Source: Mesorhizobium sp. ZC-5 (GTDB lineage Bacteria > Pseudomonadota > Alphaproteobacteria > Rhizobiales > Rhizobiaceae). Taken from it: DNA of 64,000 nucleotides. The position numbers and the translations under genes were made by a program. The stretch is taken from NCBI RefSeq assembly GCF_025753855.1, contig NZ_JAOWPT010000002.1:124001-188000 (forward strand), read 5' to 3'. The notes beneath the pieces are model-generated. The model was not told where the DNA came from, did not search any database, and saw nothing but the letters and a program-made list of their open reading frames with translations. Of the stretch, positions 34,699 through 43,883 are shown in pieces. Each line of letters starts with the position of its first letter. The stretch's first letter is position 1.

Positions 34699-37248
34699 AT
34701 GCCGTTCTCCAAGACGCTCAGGCTCGCCATCCGCTTTTCGCTGCGCGAGATGCGCGGCGGCTTCTCCGGGTTCCTCATCTTCCTCACCTGCATCGCCCTT
34801 GGTGTTGCGGCGATCGGCGGTGTCAATTCGGTGGCGCGGGCGATCACCGCCGGTGTGGCCAATGAGGGCCAGGTGCTGCTTGGCGCCGACATGCGGTTCG
34901 AACTGAACCAGCGCGAGGCGTCAGCGCAGGAACGCGCCTTCCTCGACGGACTGGGCACAGTCGCGGAAAGCGCATCGATGCGCTCGATGGTGCGGCTTGA
35001 GGACGGGTCCGATCAGACGCTTGTCGAACTGAAGGCGGTCGACGGCGCCTATCCGCTCTACGGCACGCTGGAAACGGAGCCGCAGTTCGGCCACGACGCG
35101 CTGTTCGACGCAAAGGCCGGCATCCATGGCGCCGCGGCGCCCGACCTCCTGTTCGAGCGGCTGGGGCTGAAACTCGGCGACCGCGTAAAAGTCGGCAGCA
35201 CGACCTTCGAATTGCGCGCCAGGATCATCACCGAGCCCGACGCGGTCTCCGACGGCTTCAGCTTCGCGCCGCGGCTGCTGGTGTCGATGCAGGGATTGCG
35301 CGCCTCGGGGCTGGTCCAGCCGGGAAGCCTGGTCGAGTTCGGCTACAAGGTCCGGCTGCCGGCCGGCACCGCCGAGGCGGAAATGACCACCATCCGCGAG
35401 CAGGCGGCAGTGGAGCATCCGCAAGCCGGGTGGAGCATCCGCACACGAAGCAACGCGGCGCCGTCGCTGTCGTCCAACATCGAGCGGTTTTCGCAATTCC
35501 TGACGCTGGTCGGGCTGACCGCGCTGGTGGTCGGCGGTGTCGGCGTGGCTAACGCGGTGCGGGCCTATCTCGACGGCAAACGCGGCGTCATTGCCACCTT
35601 CAAGAGCCTGGGCGCTTCGGGCGGGTTCGTGTTTACAGTCTATCTCGTGCAGATCCTGCTGATCGCCGCCATCGGCATCGTTGCCGGCCTGGTTCTTGGC
35701 GCGCTGATGCCGTTTGCCGCAAGTGCGGCACTGCAATCGCTGATCCCGGTACCGGCGGAAACCGGCATATATCCAGGCGCGCTCAGTCTTGCCGCATTGT
35801 TTGGCTTGTTGGTGACACTGGCCTTCGCGCTGTTGCCGCTCGGTCGGGCCCGCGACGTGCCGGCAACGGCGCTGTTTCGTGAAATGGGCTTTGAGGGGCG
35901 CGGCTTTCCACACCTCGTCTATGTCGCGCTAGCGCTGGCGCTCGCGGCTGTATTGGCGCTGCTCGCCATCCTGTTTTCCGGCGACCGCTGGATCGCCTCG
36001 ATCTTCGTCGGGGCCACGGTATTTTCCTTCATCGTGCTGAGAAGCGTCGGCTGGCTGGTCCAGTGGATTGCGCGGAAAAGCCCGCGCGTGCGTTCGACTG
36101 CGCTGCGGCTTGCCATCGGCAATATCCATCGGCCGGGTGCGCTGACACCATCCGTGGTGCTGTCGCTCGGGCTTGGACTGACCCTGCTGGTGACGCTGGC
36201 CTTGATCGACGGCAACCTGCGCCGGCAGATCACCGGCAGCCTGCCGGAGCGAGCTCCGAATTTCTTCTTCGTCGATATCCAGAGCACGGAAGTCGGGAAT
36301 TTCACGCAGCTTATCAAGAAGGAAGCCCCCGGCGGCGAACTGATGCAGGTACCGATGCTGCGCGGACGTGTCGTGGCGTTGAATGGGGTCGACGTGCAGA
36401 AAATGACCGTGCCCGTGGAGGGCGCCTGGGTTCTGCGCGGCGACCGCGGCATCACCTACTCCGACACTATTCCCGAGAACGCCACCGTTTCGGAGGGCAA
36501 ATGGTGGCCGCGGGATTATTCCGGGGAACCGCTGGTTTCCTTCTCCGCCGAGGAAGGCAAGGCGATCGGTCTCAAGATCGGCGACACGGTGACGGTGAAC
36601 GTGCTTGGCCGCGACATCACCGCCACGATCGCCAGCTTCCGGCAAGTCGAATGGGAAACGATGGGCATCAATTTCGTCATGGTGTTTTCGCCCAACGCGT
36701 TTGCCGGCGCGCCGCACTCATGGTTGGCGACCCTGTCTCTCGATGACGCCACGGCGGCTGACGAATCGCGCATCCTCAACGCGGTGACGCGTGCCTTTCC
36801 CGCAGTCACCACGGTGCGGGTGAAGGATGCACTCGACGTCGTCAACCGGCTGGTCGGCCAGCTCGGCACCGCGATCCGCGCCGCGGCGAGCGTCGCGCTG
36901 ATCGCCTCGGTGCTCGTGCTTTCCGGAGCGCTTGCCGCCGGCAACCGCGCCCGCATCCACGATGCGGTTGTTCTGAAAACGCTGGGCGCGACCCGACACA
37001 CCCTGATCGCTGCGTTCTCGCTCGAATATATGCTGATCGGCCTGGCGACCGCCATTTTTGCGCTGGCCGCGGGCGGCATCGCCGCCTGGTTCGTGGTGGC
37101 GCGCATCATGACGCTGCCGTCGCACTTCCTGCCCGAGGTGGCGGTTGGAACAATCGTCTTTGCGCTTGTTCTGACCGTCGGATTTGGGCTCGCCGGCACC
37201 TGGCGGGTGCTTGGCCACAAGGCTGCGCCGGTGTTGCGAAATCTGTAG
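34699..37248 (+). CDS. ybbP: ABC transporter permease, FtsX/MacB-type (YbbP-like)
   Basis: The 849-residue inner-membrane permease has the two-part FtsX layout. After an N-terminal helix (GFSGFLIFLTCIALGVAAIGGVNSV) comes a large extracytoplasmic domain. A first cluster of helices follows at about residues 260-400 (FLTLVGLTALVVGGVGVANAV). A second domain (VEGAWVLRGDRGITY and others) is followed by a last cluster at about 720-845 (ASVALIASVLVLSGALAAGNRARIHDAVVLKTLGA). The motif RIHDAVVLKTLGAT is typical of FtsX domains. It is cotranscribed with ybbA. The partner and cargo are unknown. Confidence 0.92.
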   Translation: MPFSKTLRLAIRFSLREMRGGFSGFLIFLTCIALGVAAIGGVNSVARAITAGVANEGQVLLGADMRFELNQREASAQERAFLDGLGTVAESASMRSMVRLEDGSDQTLVELKAVDGAYPLYGTLETEPQFGHDALFDAKAGIHGAAAPDLLFERLGLKLGDRVKVGSTTFELRARIITEPDAVSDGFSFAPRLLVSMQGLRASGLVQPGSLVEFGYKVRLPAGTAEAEMTTIREQAAVEHPQAGWSIRTRSNAAPSLSSNIERFSQFLTLVGLTALVVGGVGVANAVRAYLDGKRGVIATFKSLGASGGFVFTVYLVQILLIAAIGIVAGLVLGALMPFAASAALQSLIPVPAETGIYPGALSLAALFGLLVTLAFALLPLGRARDVPATALFREMGFEGRGFPHLVYVALALALAAVLALLAILFSGDRWIASIFVGATVFSFIVLRSVGWLVQWIARKSPRVRSTALRLAIGNIHRPGALTPSVVLSLGLGLTLLVTLALIDGNLRRQITGSLPERAPNFFFVDIQSTEVGNFTQLIKKEAPGGELMQVPMLRGRVVALNGVDVQKMTVPVEGAWVLRGDRGITYSDTIPENATVSEGKWWPRDYSGEPLVSFSAEEGKAIGLKIGDTVTVNVLGRDITATIASFRQVEWETMGINFVMVFSPNAFAGAPHSWLATLSLDDATAADESRILNAVTRAFPAVTTVRVKDALDVVNRLVGQLGTAIRAAASVALIASVLVLSGALAAGNRARIHDAVVLKTLGATRHTLIAAFSLEYMLIGLATAIFALAAGGIAAWFVVARIMTLPSHFLPEVAVGTIVFALVLTVGFGLAGTWRVLGHKAAPVLRNL

Positions 37249-37488
37249 TCCGAGGCTCGCCGGCCTCCCGCTGCTGGTTAACGCGTGGTAAAATCCAGGT
37301 GAATGATGGCGCGTGGCGTTTGTAAATGTATGAGAATCGTCCTTCACGACGGGTTTCGGGCCGTAACGGGTCTTGTCCTCGCCTTAAAGAATCATCATAT
37401 TTGCCCGCAGGCATGCTGGAGTCCCGCCAGCGGCGCCTGGGTTGTAAAATCCCGACACCCGACGGGGCAGAAGCAATAGAGGAAATCC

Positions 37489-38268
37489 ATGGCTGACCTT
37501 CGCAACTATCAGGCGCGCGCCGTGAATGCGGGTACCCGCACCGACGCCGCCATCGACGAGGGCCTGCGCGCCTACATGCTCAAGGTTTACAACCTGATGG
37601 CGCTCGGTCTCGTTATCACCGGTGTGGCCGCCGTCGGCATGATAATGCTGACCACCACCAATGATCCGGCCGCTGCCGTCGCAACGCTCGCCAACGGCAA
37701 GATGCTGACCGCGCTGGGCGCGGCTGTCTACGGTTCGGCGCTCCGCTGGGTGGTCATGCTGGCTCCGCTGGCACTCGTGTTCTTCCTGGCTTACCGCGTC
37801 AATTCGATGAGCGTGTCGGCCGCGCAGGCGACCTTCTGGGCCTATGCCGCGCTTGTCGGCGTTTCGCTGTCGTCGATCTTCCTGGTCTTCACCAGCCAGA
37901 GCATCGTGCAGACGTTCTTCGTGACCGCCGCCGCTTTCGGTGCGCTGTCGCTCTACGGCTACACGACGAAGCGCGACCTGACCGCGATGGGGTCGTTCCT
38001 CATCATGGGCGTGTTCGGCCTGATCATCGCAATGGTGGTCAACATCTTCCTGCAGTCGTCGGCTCTGCAGTTCGCCATCTCGGCGATCGGCGTGCTGATC
38101 TTCTCCGGCCTCACCGCCTACGACACGCAGAAGATCAAGGAAATGTATTTCGAGGGAGACGACGCCCTTGTCTCGGGCCGCAAGGCGATCATGGGCGCGC
38201 TGACGCTCTATCTCGACTTCATCAACCTGTTCACGTTCCTGCTGCAGTTCCTCGGCAACCGCGAATAG
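37489..38268 (+). CDS. Bax inhibitor-1/YccA-family membrane protein
   Basis: The 259-residue protein has about seven membrane helices and belongs to the BI-1/YccA/TMBIM family. It begins with a soluble N-terminus (MADLRNYQARAVN), then AYMLKVYNLMALGLVITGVAAVG. The C-terminal signature GLTAYDTQKIKEMYF and LYLDFINLFTFLLQFLG, with the conserved acidic residues, is intact. Proteins of this family are linked to calcium leak or stress tolerance. The ATG at 37489 follows GAGGAAA. A strong terminator closes this single gene. The 240 bases upstream hold only its promoter region as far as I can see. Confidence 0.93.
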   Translation: MADLRNYQARAVNAGTRTDAAIDEGLRAYMLKVYNLMALGLVITGVAAVGMIMLTTTNDPAAAVATLANGKMLTALGAAVYGSALRWVVMLAPLALVFFLAYRVNSMSVSAAQATFWAYAALVGVSLSSIFLVFTSQSIVQTFFVTAAAFGALSLYGYTTKRDLTAMGSFLIMGVFGLIIAMVVNIFLQSSALQFAISAIGVLIFSGLTAYDTQKIKEMYFEGDDALVSGRKAIMGALTLYLDFINLFTFLLQFLGNRE

Positions 38269-38290
38269 TGTAACTGGACCAATCGATTTG

Positions 38291-38322
38291 AAAAGGGCGG
38301 CTTCGAGCCGCCCTTTTCTTTT
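38291..38322 (+). terminator. Rho-independent terminator of the BI-1 gene
   Basis: AAAAGGGCGGCT and AGCCGCCCTTTT form a nearly symmetric stem around TCG, followed by CTTTT. It lies 22 bases beyond the stop codon. Confidence 0.88.
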
Positions 38323-38371
38323 GCGCCGAGGTTTGCTGTTATTGCGAGCATTAAACTGAAGTGCATAAAAT

Positions 38372-38941
38372 ATGAGCAGGCTTGTTATCCGCGACGCGCA
38401 GGCGTCGGATCTCGATCGGATCACGGAAATCTACGCGGATGCGGTCACAAATGGCACGGCCAGCTACGAACTGGAGCCGCCGACGCGCGCCGAAATGGGC
38501 AGCCGATTCGCATCGCTGAAGGATGGCGGCTTCCCTTACATCGCCGCTGAAAACAACGGCGTGCTGGTGGGGTATGCCTATGCGGGCCCATTTCGGCCAC
38601 GACCGGCCTACCGCTTCATTGTGGAGGATTCGATCTATGTGGCGCCGGAGGCAAAGGGCCAGGGGATCGGCCGCCTGCTGCTCGAAGAGCTCATAACGAA
38701 AGCCGAATCATGTGGTTTCCGGCAGATGATCGCGGTAATCGGCGACGGCAGCCCGGACAGCCCTTCGGTCAAGTTGCACGAGAAGCTCGGCTTTCGCCAT
38801 TCCGGAACTTTGCAGGGCTCCGGCTACAAGCATGGCCGTTGGCTGGACACGGTTTTCATGCAGCTTTCGATGAATGGCGGGACCGACAAGGATCCTGATC
38901 CGGAATCGCTGCCTGAGCGAAGGTTCTTGGGAAAACTATAG
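38372..38941 (+). CDS. Phosphinothricin-type N-acetyltransferase (GNAT)
   Basis: This 189-residue GNAT enzyme belongs to the PAT/MddA group by its N-terminal IRDAQASDLDRITEIYADAV and NGTASYELEPPTRAEM, the AYAGPFRPRPAYRF segment and IYVAPEAKGQGIGRLLLEELI with the acetyl-CoA loop. Members acetylate phosphinothricin, methionine sulfone or similar compounds. Substrate is inferred from the family, not proven. There is no strong ribosome binding site at ATG 38372. About 20 extra residues follow the usual end. It is convergent with the DUF2794 gene with a five-base gap. Confidence 0.88.
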   Translation: MSRLVIRDAQASDLDRITEIYADAVTNGTASYELEPPTRAEMGSRFASLKDGGFPYIAAENNGVLVGYAYAGPFRPRPAYRFIVEDSIYVAPEAKGQGIGRLLLEELITKAESCGFRQMIAVIGDGSPDSPSVKLHEKLGFRHSGTLQGSGYKHGRWLDTVFMQLSMNGGTDKDPDPESLPERRFLGKL

Positions 38942-38946
38942 GAAAA

Positions 38947-39333
38947 TCAGGCTTCTACCAGACGAAGCGCCTTGTCGAATACACCGAGGACCCGTGCGAG
39001 TTCGTGTCCGCGCTTAAGGATATGTCCGGACGCCGCGACAACGGAGAAGGCGCCCTGCCTGTGCGCAAGCCTGGGGTTCTTGATGATCTGGAAAAGCGGC
39101 GTCTCGCTGGTCCGGCGGAAGACGGAAAACACTGCCCTTTCAGGGAGATGGTCGATGGCGTAGTCGCGCCATTCATTGGCCGCGACCATGCGGCCGTAAA
39201 GCCTCAGAATCAGATCGAGTTCGCGCCGGTCGAATGAAACGGGGAGATTGAGCCGTTCGCGCCGTGCCTCGTGGAGCGGGATCAATATTGCGGATTCGTC
39301 CCCATCCTCCGCTCCGGCACCGCGATCGGTCAT
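38947..39333 (-). CDS. DUF2794 domain-containing protein
   Basis: The protein is 128 residues long if started at ATG 39333 (MTDRGAGAEDGDE). The recognisable block is PVSFDRRELDLILRLYGRMVAANEWRDYAIDHLPERAVFSVFRRTSETPLFQIIKNP, the core of DUF2794, which is confined to alphaproteobacteria. No function is known. Two upstream in-frame starts would lengthen it; I prefer 39333 because AAAGGC lies at a suitable distance and the residues before it are not family-like. Confidence 0.85.
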   Translation of the reverse strand: MTDRGAGAEDGDESAILIPLHEARRERLNLPVSFDRRELDLILRLYGRMVAANEWRDYAIDHLPERAVFSVFRRTSETPLFQIIKNPRLAHRQGAFSVVAASGHILKRGHELARVLGVFDKALRLVEA

Positions 39334-39539
39334 GCAACGCAGCCTTTCCATGACAATTTGGCGACACGAGGAGTTTGCCTGTTCGTCGCGGAAATGCAAG
39401 TCCGCCGCTTTGTTACGGATTGTTACAGGATACCTCACGAAGCGGGACAAAGTGTCGGAATTGGTGATGGCTTCGCCACAATCTTGCCGCAAATAATCCC
39501 GGCTTTAGCCTCAATATCTGACGAACATCCCCTTGTTGC

Positions 39540-39699
39540 CTGAGACGGTTCGGTCCGGCACTGACTCGTAAACCCCAAGCCCCCCGCCCACGGGTCTGAG
39601 TCGGATCGAACCAACCTGGGCTTTCCGTCGGAAAGCCTGGTGCGACGATCCCAAATCCTTGTGACCGGTGTCAGTCTTTGCTGGCGCCGGTTTTTTCTT
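39540..39699 (+). ncRNA. Candidate small RNA with own terminator
   Basis: On the plus strand three stem-loops follow each other with no coding content. Stem 1 is CTGACTC (39561-39567) with GAGTCGG (39598-39604). Stem 2 is GGCTTTCC (39619-39626) with GGAAAGCC (39630-39637). Stem 3 is an 11-base stem with two G-U pairs, ACCGGTGTCAG (39664-39674) with CTGGCGCCGGT (39681-39691), followed by a TTTTTT tract: a strong terminator. No plus-strand gene precedes it, since the upstream gene is divergent, so the terminator most simply ends a small RNA. The 5' end is a guess and I found no clear promoter. It matches no small RNA I know. Confidence 0.45.
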
Positions 39700-39714
39700 G
39701 CCACCGTCCGCGGC

Positions 39715-39818
39715 TAATTCATTTCGCCCGAAAGTGTCCTCGGTTTCGGGATAACGACATGCATCGGATCAAAGAACCTGAAGCGCGGCCGCCGAATCCT
39801 ATTCGGCGCGACGCGCTT
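39715..39818. repeat. Dispersed palindromic repeat, copy 2 (104 bp)
   Basis: This copy has the same orientation and length as the one at 14691-14794, with seven base differences by my count. The second stem-loop (GCCGAAT-CCT-ATTCGGC inside AAGCGCG/CGCGCTT) is perfectly preserved; the first has lost part of its outer pairing. Its right end reads into the DUF1223 gene, whose last codons and TAG stop lie inside the repeat. Confidence 0.85.
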
Positions 39819-40569
39819 CAGGAATGTCGATGACGGCGGCGCCGAGGATCGGTCCGGGCGCGCCATCCTTGCCTGCGGATTGCAGCAGAACGGCACAGTT
39901 ACTGCCCTTCTTGGCCATATCACTGACCGGCATCTCGAAGCGGGCCGACTTGCCATGCCACATGCCGGCGGTCTGTATGTCCTTTACGGCGTTCCAGTAA
40001 TTGACCGTCTTGCCAGTATTTTCGCCGCGCGTGATGACCACCGGCTGCACCGGGTCATAATAGACCAGCACGACATGCGCCTCTCCGACAGCTTCCTTCG
40101 CCGAGTCGGTTTCGATGACGACACTGTCGCCGGACCGTGTGACGGAGATCCCGACCTTGAGGCCGTTTCCAGCGCTCGACATGCCGTCCAGTGCAGCGGT
40201 TACTTCGGAACGAACAGCGCCGTTGACGTGGGCGCGACCGTTGATGACCGCCTGCGGCGTGTAGACCGAGCGGGTGCCGAATGACTTCATATAGTCATAC
40301 TGGCGCTCCGTACTCTCGACCGAGCCGAGTGTGTCCTGCCAGCCGAGATAGTCCCAGTAGTTGACGTGATAAGCCAGCGCGACCACGTCGCCCTCCTGGG
40401 CGAAGTCGGCAAACACCGCATCGGCGGGCGGGCACGAATTGCATCCCTGGCTGGTGAACAATTCGATGACGCCGAGAGGCTTTTGCAGGTCTTCCGCCAT
40501 GCTCGGCCCCGCAATCGGCGACAAGACCAGCGTCAGGGCCGCCAGCCCAAGAATTCTGCCCAAGTCCAT
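39799..40569 (-). CDS. DUF1223-family exported protein (thioredoxin-like)
   Basis: This 256-residue exported protein belongs to DUF1223. It has a signal peptide (MDLGRILGLAALTLVLSPIAGPSMA, cleaved before EDL). The core starts VIELFTSQGCNSCPPADA, where C43-NS-C46 forms a CxxC pair; later ALAYHVNYWDYLGWQD and GTRSVYTPQAVINGR appear. The thioredoxin-like CxxC suggests a redox role, unproven. I start at ATG 40569 by the signal peptide; the frame continues open upstream. Its last residues (EARRAE) and TAG stop are encoded by repeat copy 2, so the element has supplied this gene's end. Confidence 0.88.
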   Translation of the reverse strand: MDLGRILGLAALTLVLSPIAGPSMAEDLQKPLGVIELFTSQGCNSCPPADAVFADFAQEGDVVALAYHVNYWDYLGWQDTLGSVESTERQYDYMKSFGTRSVYTPQAVINGRAHVNGAVRSEVTAALDGMSSAGNGLKVGISVTRSGDSVVIETDSAKEAVGEAHVVLVYYDPVQPVVITRGENTGKTVNYWNAVKDIQTAGMWHGKSARFEMPVSDMAKKGSNCAVLLQSAGKDGAPGPILGAAVIDIPEARRAE

Positions 40570-40842
40570 GGCCGTTCCAACTCTATTGCCGGCATTGCCG
40601 GCTTTGTTCTCATTGCGAAAATAATTGACAGAAGCGGCCCTCAACAGGAAGTCACGTTGCGGTGAAAAATTGCTGCTGTGATTCGAGGCCTGAAAGCTCG
40701 ATTCCCCCCTGACGCCGGTCGATTGTTCGTGGGCGACGGCTGGCTCGGGCCGGCTGGTACAATCTGGCAGCGGCAGCGATTTTCGCGGTATCGGTCTGTT
40801 GCGGTCGATCGACGCCAGCGTGTGCGAAGCCATACCGTGGCA
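40570..40842. other. Intergenic stretch upstream of the DUF1223 gene
   Basis: Between the DUF1223 start and the acnA terminator I see no gene. The DUF1223 frame stays open through it, but the translation is not protein-like. It should contain the DUF1223 promoter; I cannot point to a clear one. Confidence 0.45.
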
Positions 40843-40877
40843 TAAAAAAGCCGCCGGAACCTACGTCCCGGCGGCTT
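40843..40877 (-). terminator. Rho-independent terminator of acnA
   Basis: AAGCCGCCGG and the mirrored CCGGCGGCTT form a ten-base stem around a short loop. Read on the minus strand it is followed by a run of six to seven T. It lies about 25 bases past the acnA stop. Confidence 0.9.
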
Positions 40878-40901
40878 CTCGTTGAAGTTCGAAGTCAGCT
40901 T

Positions 40902-43595
40902 TTAGGCGGCCAGGTCGCGCAACACATATTGCAGGATGCCGCCATTCTTGAAGTAGTCGAGTTCGTCCAGCGTATCGATGCGGCAGAGGATCGGCACATT
41001 CTTCACCGTGCCATCGCCGAACGTGACCTTCGCCAGCATCTTCTGCCGCGGCTTGATGTTTTCCAGCCCTTCGATCGTCACCAGTTCATCGCCCTTCAGA
41101 CCGAGCGAGGCCCATGAGGTGCCTTCCTCGAAGACGAAGGGGATGACGCCCATTCCGACCAGGTTCGAGCGGTGGATGCGTTCGAAGGACTGCGCGATGA
41201 CGGCGCGGACACCCAGCAGATTGGTGCCCTTGGCCGCCCAGTCGCGCGACGAACCGTTGCCGTATTCGACGCCAGCGAAGATGACCAATGGCACGCCTTC
41301 CTGACGATACTCCATGGCGGCGTCGTAGATCGGCACTTCTTCCTTGGTGGGATAGTGGATCGTATAGCCGCCTTCGCGGCCGTTTTCGCCCAACATATGG
41401 TTGCGGATGCGGATGTTGGCGAAGGTGCCCCGCATCATCACCTCATGATTGCCACGGCGCGTGCCGTACTGGTTGAAATCGGCGACGCCGACGCCATGGT
41501 CGGTCAGGTACTTGCCGGCGGGCGAAGCAGCCTTGATCGAACCGGCCGGCGAAATGTGGTCCGTGGTGATCTTGTCGCCGAACAGCCCGAGCACGCGGGC
41601 GCCCTCGATCTTGCCGATAGCGCCTGGCTTGGAGCCCATGCCGACAAAGTAGGGCGGGTTCTGCACATAGGTCGAATTGTCGTCCCAGGTGTAGGTCTGC
41701 CCCTCCGGCGCCTGCACGTTCTGCCAGTTCTCGTCGCCCTTGAAAACGTCGGCATATTTGCGGGCGAAAAGTTCGCGGGTGACGTTTTCGGCGATGAAGG
41801 CATCGATCTCCTGGCTCGATGGCCAGATGTCCTTGAGGAACACCGGATTGCCGTCGCGGTCCTCGCCGAGAGGCTCGGTCGTGAGATCTTTTGTGACGGT
41901 ACCAGCCAGCGCATAGGCAACCACCAGCGGCGGTGAAGCCAGGTAGTTGGCCTGTACATCGGGCGAGACGCGGCCTTCGAAGTTGCGGTTGCCGGAAAGC
42001 ACGGCAGCACCGATCAGTCCCTTGTCGTTGATGACTTTAGAGATCGGCCCCGGCAGCGGACCGGAGTTGCCGATGCAGGTGGTGCAGCCGAAACCGACGA
42101 GGTTGAAGCCGATCTGGTCGAGTTCCTTCTGCAGGCCCGACTTGTCCAGATATTCGGCCACCACCTGGCTGCCGGGGGCGAGCGAAGTTTTCACCCAGGG
42201 CTTCTGCTTGAGGCCGAGTCGATTGGCGTTGCGGGCGACAAGGCCGGCAGCCATCAGCACGCTCGGATTGGAAGTGTTGGTGCAGGAGGTGATCGCCGCG
42301 ATGACGACATCGCCATGACCGAGGTCGTAGCTGGCGCCTTCGACGGCATAGCGCTTGGCGGTGTCTACGGTCTTCTTGTACTCGGTCTCCAGCGACTTGG
42401 CGAAGCCGGAAGCGATGCCTTCCAGCGGGATACGTCCTTCCGGACGCTTCGGGCCGGCCATCGACGGCACCACGTCGCCGAGGTCGAGTTCGAGCAGGTC
42501 GGTGAAGACCGGATCGGCCGAACCCTTGTCGCGCCACATGCCTTGCGCCTTTGAATATTCCTCCACCAGCGCGATGCGGTTTTCAGCGCGGCCGGACATG
42601 GTGAGATAGCGGATGGTCTCGGCATCGACCGGGAAGAACCCGCAGGTGGCACCATACTCCGGCGCCATGTTGCCGATAGTGGCTCGGTCGGCCAGCGTCA
42701 TGTTGGAGAGGCCCGGGCCGAAGAACTCGACGAACTTGCCGACGACGCCCTTCTTGCGCAGCATCTGGGTGACGGTGAGCACGAGGTCGGTGGCGGTGAC
42801 GCCTTCCTTGAGCGCGCCGGTGAGGCGGAAGCCGATCACTTCGGGGAGAAGCATCGAGACAGGCTGGCCGAGCATCGCGGCTTCGGCCTCGATGCCGCCA
42901 ACGCCCCAGCCGAGCACGCCGAGGCCGTTGACCATCGTGGTGTGCGAATCGGTGCCGACGCAGGTGTCGGGATAAGCGATGATGTCGCCGTCCTCACCGG
43001 TGAGGGTCCACACCGTCTGCGCCAGATATTCGAGGTTGACCTGGTGGCAGATGCCGGTGCCGGGCGGCACGACACGAAAATTGCGGAACGCCTGCTGCCC
43101 CCATTTCAGGAATTTGTAGCGTTCCTCATTGCGCTCGTATTCGAGCTCGACGTTTCGGGCAAACGCCATCGGCGTGCCAAACTCGTCGACAATGACGGAG
43201 TGATCGATGACCAGGTCGACCGGAACCAGCGGGTTGATCTTCTGCGGGTCGCCGCCGAGCGAGGCCATGGCGTCGCGCATCGCGGCGAGATCGACGACGG
43301 CGGGAACGCCGGTGAAGTCCTGCATCAGTACGCGGGCCGGGCGGTAGGCGATCTCGACGCCCGCCGTGCCCTTGTCGGTCAGCCAACCGGCGACCGCCTG
43401 GATCGATTCCTTGGTGACCGAACGGCCATCCTCGTTGCGCAGAAGGTTCTCCAGCAGAACCTTCATCGAATAGGGCAACTGGGCGATGCCGGTGAGGCCG
43501 TTCTTTTCGGCTTCGATCAGGCTGTAATAAACATATTCCGCATCACCTGCCTTGAGGGTGCGACGGCAATTGAAACTGTCGAGTGATTTGGACAC
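40902..43595 (-). CDS. acnA: Aconitate hydratase AcnA
   Basis: The 897-residue iron-sulfur enzyme interconverts citrate and isocitrate in the TCA cycle. It has the length and motifs of AcnA/IRP-type aconitases: [51 protein letters not shown], and the cluster cysteines in [12 protein letters not shown] and [10 protein letters not shown]. The C-terminal swivel domain has [18 protein letters not shown]. The start is GTG at 43595, with AAGGAT upstream. It has its own terminator and is divergent from ccmA. An Irr-like palindrome lies between them. Confidence 0.98.
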   Translation of the reverse strand: MSKSLDSFNCRRTLKAGDAEYVYYSLIEAEKNGLTGIAQLPYSMKVLLENLLRNEDGRSVTKESIQAVAGWLTDKGTAGVEIAYRPARVLMQDFTGVPAVVDLAAMRDAMASLGGDPQKINPLVPVDLVIDHSVIVDEFGTPMAFARNVELEYERNEERYKFLKWGQQAFRNFRVVPPGTGICHQVNLEYLAQTVWTLTGEDGDIIAYPDTCVGTDSHTTMVNGLGVLGWGVGGIEAEAAMLGQPVSMLLPEVIGFRLTGALKEGVTATDLVLTVTQMLRKKGVVGKFVEFFGPGLSNMTLADRATIGNMAPEYGATCGFFPVDAETIRYLTMSGRAENRIALVEEYSKAQGMWRDKGSADPVFTDLLELDLGDVVPSMAGPKRPEGRIPLEGIASGFAKSLETEYKKTVDTAKRYAVEGASYDLGHGDVVIAAITSCTNTSNPSVLMAAGLVARNANRLGLKQKPWVKTSLAPGSQVVAEYLDKSGLQKELDQIGFNLVGFGCTTCIGNSGPLPGPISKVINDKGLIGAAVLSGNRNFEGRVSPDVQANYLASPPLVVAYALAGTVTKDLTTEPLGEDRDGNPVFLKDIWPSSQEIDAFIAENVTRELFARKYADVFKGDENWQNVQAPEGQTYTWDDNSTYVQNPPYFVGMGSKPGAIGKIEGARVLGLFGDKITTDHISPAGSIKAASPAGKYLTDHGVGVADFNQYGTRRGNHEVMMRGTFANIRIRNHMLGENGREGGYTIHYPTKEEVPIYDAAMEYRQEGVPLVIFAGVEYGNGSSRDWAAKGTNLLGVRAVIAQSFERIHRSNLVGMGVIPFVFEEGTSWASLGLKGDELVTIEGLENIKPRQKMLAKVTFGDGTVKNVPILCRIDTLDELDYFKNGGILQYVLRDLAA

Positions 43596-43797
43596 GTGCG
43601 ATCCATCCTTGTCTGTTCAGCCTGAAAGGGAACGGACTCCGATGGGCATGCAATCACGCGCAAAGGTGCGGGTACGGCCATTTCCGCTGTCCGCTCCCAA
43701 GCAACCCGAGCCGTTCAAGGCGGCGCGTGCGCTGGTTCGGCGCAAATTCGTTTGCCACACCGACCGCTGGCGTGGTTGTTGCGCATATAAAGAGTTT

Positions 43798-43814
43798 CTT
43801 GGAAGAGTTCTAGA
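43798..43814. promoter_or_regulatory. Possible Irr (iron control element) box between acnA and ccmA
   Basis: CTTGGAA-GAG-TTCTAGA resembles the rhizobial Irr operator as I recall it, TTTAGAA-N3-TTCTAAA: 5 of 7 and 6 of 7 matches in the two arms. It lies 70 bases before the chosen ccmA start and about 200 before acnA. Both genes belong to iron- or haem-dependent metabolism, as expected for Irr targets. The match is by eye from a remembered consensus. Confidence 0.4.
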
Positions 43815-43883
43815 GACATAAAAAGCAAATTTGCTGCGACGCGGGAGCGAGAGCGGCATGTGATGATCAATGACGGGGAACGC

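Noticed and set aside
39600-39640. GGATCGAACC resembling the T-arm of a tRNA on the minus strand
   Set aside because: One base of the T-loop consensus is missing and no acceptor or anticodon stem can be built around it. The region is better explained as part of the small-RNA candidate.
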